From contig JAGLML010000051.1 of NCBI GenBank assembly GCA_023140035.1, forward strand, positions 1 to 7,175: a DNA stretch of 7,175 bases, given 5' to 3'. Under the pieces are notes generated by a model. It made no database searches. It worked only from the letters and a program-made list of their open reading frames with translations, and was not told the origin of the DNA. Below, piece by piece: positions 5,173 to 7,175 of the stretch (positions are counted from its first letter, which is position 1; each line of letters begins with the position of its first letter). The stretch is from Thermoplasmatales archaeon (GTDB lineage Archaea > Thermoplasmatota > E2 > DHVEG-1). The position numbers were made by a program, and so were the translations under genes.

Positions 5173-5772
5173 TTAATTAAATGTTGGTAATCCTGGGATA
5201 GGAATAAACAAGCATAAAACTCTCAAAGGAATCATAAAAAATAATTGTACAATAATCGCCATTGGTATTACAAAAATCCACAAAAGTATACAAAAGGGTA
5301 TAGGTTGGATTGAAACAAATGTCGGCTCTTTGTCATCGATCATCATAAAGTTATTTTTGATTACTTCCGAATTGTCTCTTAGTTGAGATAGCATAACTGC
5401 TATTTCTTTATCATTTACCTCAACATCGTTTATCTTATTATTCTGATTAATATTTGCTATAACTATTTTTACAAATCTGTCAAATGATTTATCATCCATT
5501 GTTCTAATAATGTTGAGAAATCTGTCTAATGATTCTGCTTTACTATTTTTTATAGGTAAAAGTATGTCTATTTCTTCTCCCTTTCCAACATAATCACGAG
5601 TCAAATCCTTGCTTTCTTTATCTATCGCCCTACTACTTCTCACACTAAACAATGGTGATGCTCTGACGATGGTAGAAGATTTAGTAGTTTGATAACCAAC
5701 TACACCTGTAAACGACACCAGAACAAGTATTACAACTGCTATGATACTACCAATTAGGATTTTCTTATTCAT
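5173..5772 (-). CDS. Membrane-anchored protein of unknown function (199 aa)
   Basis: The function is not recognised. I recall similar small proteins in uncultured Thermoplasmatota-type archaea, opening with the same KILIGSIIAVVILVLVSFTGVVGYQ segment type, but cannot verify this here. Residues 4-26 form a signal or N-terminal membrane segment. Residues 30-65 hold a segment with ASPLFSVRSSRAI and LTRDYVGKGEEI. The family as I remember it has Cys where R59 stands. Residues 80-150 are charged and predicted helical (DRFLNIIRTMDDKSFDRFVKI, NDKEIAVMLSQLRDN). Residues 158-193 are strongly hydrophobic with several Pro, likely one or two membrane passes. The soluble middle would lie on one side of the membrane between two anchors. 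The start is clear: GAGGTG (5782-5787) is 9 nt before the ATG and overlaps the stop region of the upstream beta-helix gene. The gap is 6 nt, so the two are probably translationally coupled. Confidence 0.7.
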   Translation of the reverse strand: MNKKILIGSIIAVVILVLVSFTGVVGYQTTKSSTIVRASPLFSVRSSRAIDKESKDLTRDYVGKGEEIDILLPIKNSKAESLDRFLNIIRTMDDKSFDRFVKIVIANINQNNKINDVEVNDKEIAVMLSQLRDNSEVIKNNFMMIDDKEPTFVSIQPIPFCILLWIFVIPMAIIVQLFFMIPLRVLCLFIPIPGLPTFN

Positions 5773-5778
5773 TTTATT

Positions 5779-7175
5779 TCACACCTCTATGTCATATGGT
5801 TCTTGTGCAGGATGCCAATCGAATTGAACCCAAGGGATTAAACAATTTTTCCCTATCCTCCCCCAAATGGGACTTGGTAGTAATCGAGCTCTACCCCAAA
5901 AATTGCTTTGCCATTTATTTCTGCAATTGTAGAAAATAGCATTTCTGTTGTTATTTAGAAAATTATTGTTAGCAATCTTATTATTCCTAGAGCTTGTGAT
6001 ATTTATTCCATAGGTATTTTCTTCAAAATGATTTGATAATAGTTGATTATTATTGGAAGTTGAAAAATATGTTCCTTCGAAATTACCTTTGAAAATATTA
6101 TTCCTTATGATAATATGATCAACCCCCCATAATGTAATTCCATACACATTGTCAGAAATGATATTTTCAAAAACAGTAACATAGGATGTGAAATAAATTA
6201 CCAAACCAATATCATTATTTCTTGAAAGAAGATTATTGGATATATTTAGATTATATACGTCTGCCCATATATAGATACCACTGACGCTGTTATTACATAT
6301 ATCATTATTCTCTATTATGACGTTGTAATTATTCCATAAGTAAATCCCATTGTGGTCGTTATAACTAATTGTGTTGTTCGAGACTAGAAAACCGTCTGAG
6401 AAGTGTGAAAGACATATTCCGCCTTCCTCATTATAGATAATTGTATTTTGGATTACAGTATTTTTTGAACTGATATGTTGATCTGCAAGATAAGAAATCC
6501 CCATCCCTTCATTATTCGAGATAAGATTATTTGCAATTATATTATCTCGGGAAGACTTTAAGTGAATAGCGGAATAAAAGGATGCCTCTTCATCGCTATT
6601 ATTCTCAATTCTATTATACGAAATTGTATTATTATTGCAATTCCAGAGAACTATGGCACCAGCATTGTATTCGATTGTGTTATTCGATATAATATTTTTA
6701 TCTGAATTAGATAACCATAATGCTACTTCTTTATTACCAGTAATTATGTTATTCATAATATGTAATCTGCACGATATTAGACGAATACCGTAATCACCAT
6801 TCTTTACAGTGAATCCAGATAAATTCCCCCTAACTCCATCAAAAATGACAACATTTCCTGCACCGCTACCATAAATTACCGTTGTATTCTTATTTTCCCC
6901 GATTATTGAAATTCTTTCTAATTCAACAAAAATATGTTCATAATATGTCCCATTATACACAAACACTGTATCCCCATTACTGGCATTATCTATAGCATCC
7001 TGAATCTTACTGTAATTCCCAGTTCCGTTCCCACCTACATACAAGATATTACCTAATGGAGTTGGCATAGTAGATTTCTTTACTACTGTGGTGCCAGTTG
7101 ATGGAATAACACTCACGCTAACGAATAATAAGATAACAGCAACTACTACTCCTTTCTTAATGAGGTTATTTCCTT
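5779..7175 (-). CDS. Secreted parallel beta-helix (NosD-like) protein, 5' end outside the window
   Basis: The frame stays open to the right edge. GTG 7116 could be taken as a start, but the 19 codons upstream read GNNLIKKGVVVAVILLFVS, an obvious signal peptide matching the paralog at 2315 (KKALAVIVIVLFISVSVIPS). So the true start lies just beyond 7175, and 464 codons are visible. After the signal peptide comes the same opening module as the paralog (LYVGGNGTGNYSKIQDAID, then VFVYNGTYYE). About 290 residues of PbH1-type coils follow with regular N-N-x-I and G-I/A-x-L periodicity (SNNTIEYN, SYNDHNGIYLWN, IANNNFLNN). The C-terminal cap differs from the paralog: NCRNKWQSNFWGRARLLP, then IWGRIG and IPWVQFDWHPAQEPYDIEV, rich in Trp and ending without an anchor. 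A role at polysaccharide or cell-surface level is plausible for the fold, but the catalytic residues are not identifiable. It is first in an operon with the 199-aa gene. Confidence 0.85.
   Translation of the reverse strand, partial: GNNLIKKGVVVAVILLFVSVSVIPSTGTTVVKKSTMPTPLGNILYVGGNGTGNYSKIQDAIDNASNGDTVFVYNGTYYEHIFVELERISIIGENKNTTVIYGSGAGNVVIFDGVRGNLSGFTVKNGDYGIRLISCRLHIMNNIITGNKEVALWLSNSDKNIISNNTIEYNAGAIVLWNCNNNTISYNRIENNSDEEASFYSAIHLKSSRDNIIANNLISNNEGMGISYLADQHISSKNTVIQNTIIYNEEGGICLSHFSDGFLVSNNTISYNDHNGIYLWNNYNVIIENNDICNNSVSGIYIWADVYNLNISNNLLSRNNDIGLVIYFTSYVTVFENIISDNVYGITLWGVDHIIIRNNIFKGNFEGTYFSTSNNNQLLSNHFEENTYGINITSSRNNKIANNNFLNNNRNAIFYNCRNKWQSNFWGRARLLPSPIWGRIGKNCLIPWVQFDWHPAQEPYDIEV
5782..5787 (-). 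promoter_or_regulatory. Ribosome binding site inside the end of the upstream gene
   Basis: On the minus strand, GAGGTG forms the last two sense codons (E-V) of the beta-helix gene. It is followed by its TGA stop (5779-5781), then AATAAA and the ATG of the 199-aa gene. This placement fixes the downstream start and suggests translation coupling. Confidence 0.6.

Overview
The window looks like chromosomal DNA of an AT-rich archaeon. The signs are A/T-rich TATA boxes about 45 bp ahead of start codons, strong GGGAGG ribosome binding sites, TTG/ATG starts, a UbiA-type prenyltransferase, and secreted Asn/Thr-rich parallel beta-helix proteins with sequence signatures I associate with Thermoplasmatota-like sediment archaea (MBG-D/DHVE type). 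That placement rests on remembered family resemblance, not a search. No rRNA, tRNA, CRISPR array or transposase gene is visible.

Layout. Plus strand, left: a secreted two-repeat protein of unknown function (53-820). Then comes a 550-bp gap holding a degenerate repeat, a 155-bp palindromic repeat element, a minus-strand remnant of a CARDB-like domain, and a promoter that is nearly a copy of the first gene's promoter. Next is a two-gene plus-strand unit: a secreted Ig-like-domain protein (1371-2273) and a secreted parallel beta-helix protein with a C-terminal Ig-like domain (2315-3574). A second repeat element (3679-3814) follows, then a UbiA-family membrane prenyltransferase (3935-4948) and a third repeat element (5011-5116). 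The right third is a minus-strand operon: a second parallel beta-helix protein, running off the right edge, followed 6 nt later by a 199-aa membrane-anchored protein of unknown function.

How it fits together. Every gene except ubiA encodes an exported or membrane-anchored protein, so this is mainly a cell-surface/secretome locus; no catalytic pathway links the members. The most unusual content is intergenic: a family of modular repeats with units spaced about 20 bp apart (GTGCAAA units on one side, TTTTGCTCCTAAAGTC units on the other, around a GCAAAGCCG core). One lies downstream of gene 1, gene 3 and ubiA. The best preserved copy is an ungapped 155-bp imperfect palindrome. Two copies flank ubiA with their 25-bp cores in perfect inverted orientation. 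They may act as bidirectional transcription terminators, be mobile MITE-like elements, or be arrays of protein-binding sites.
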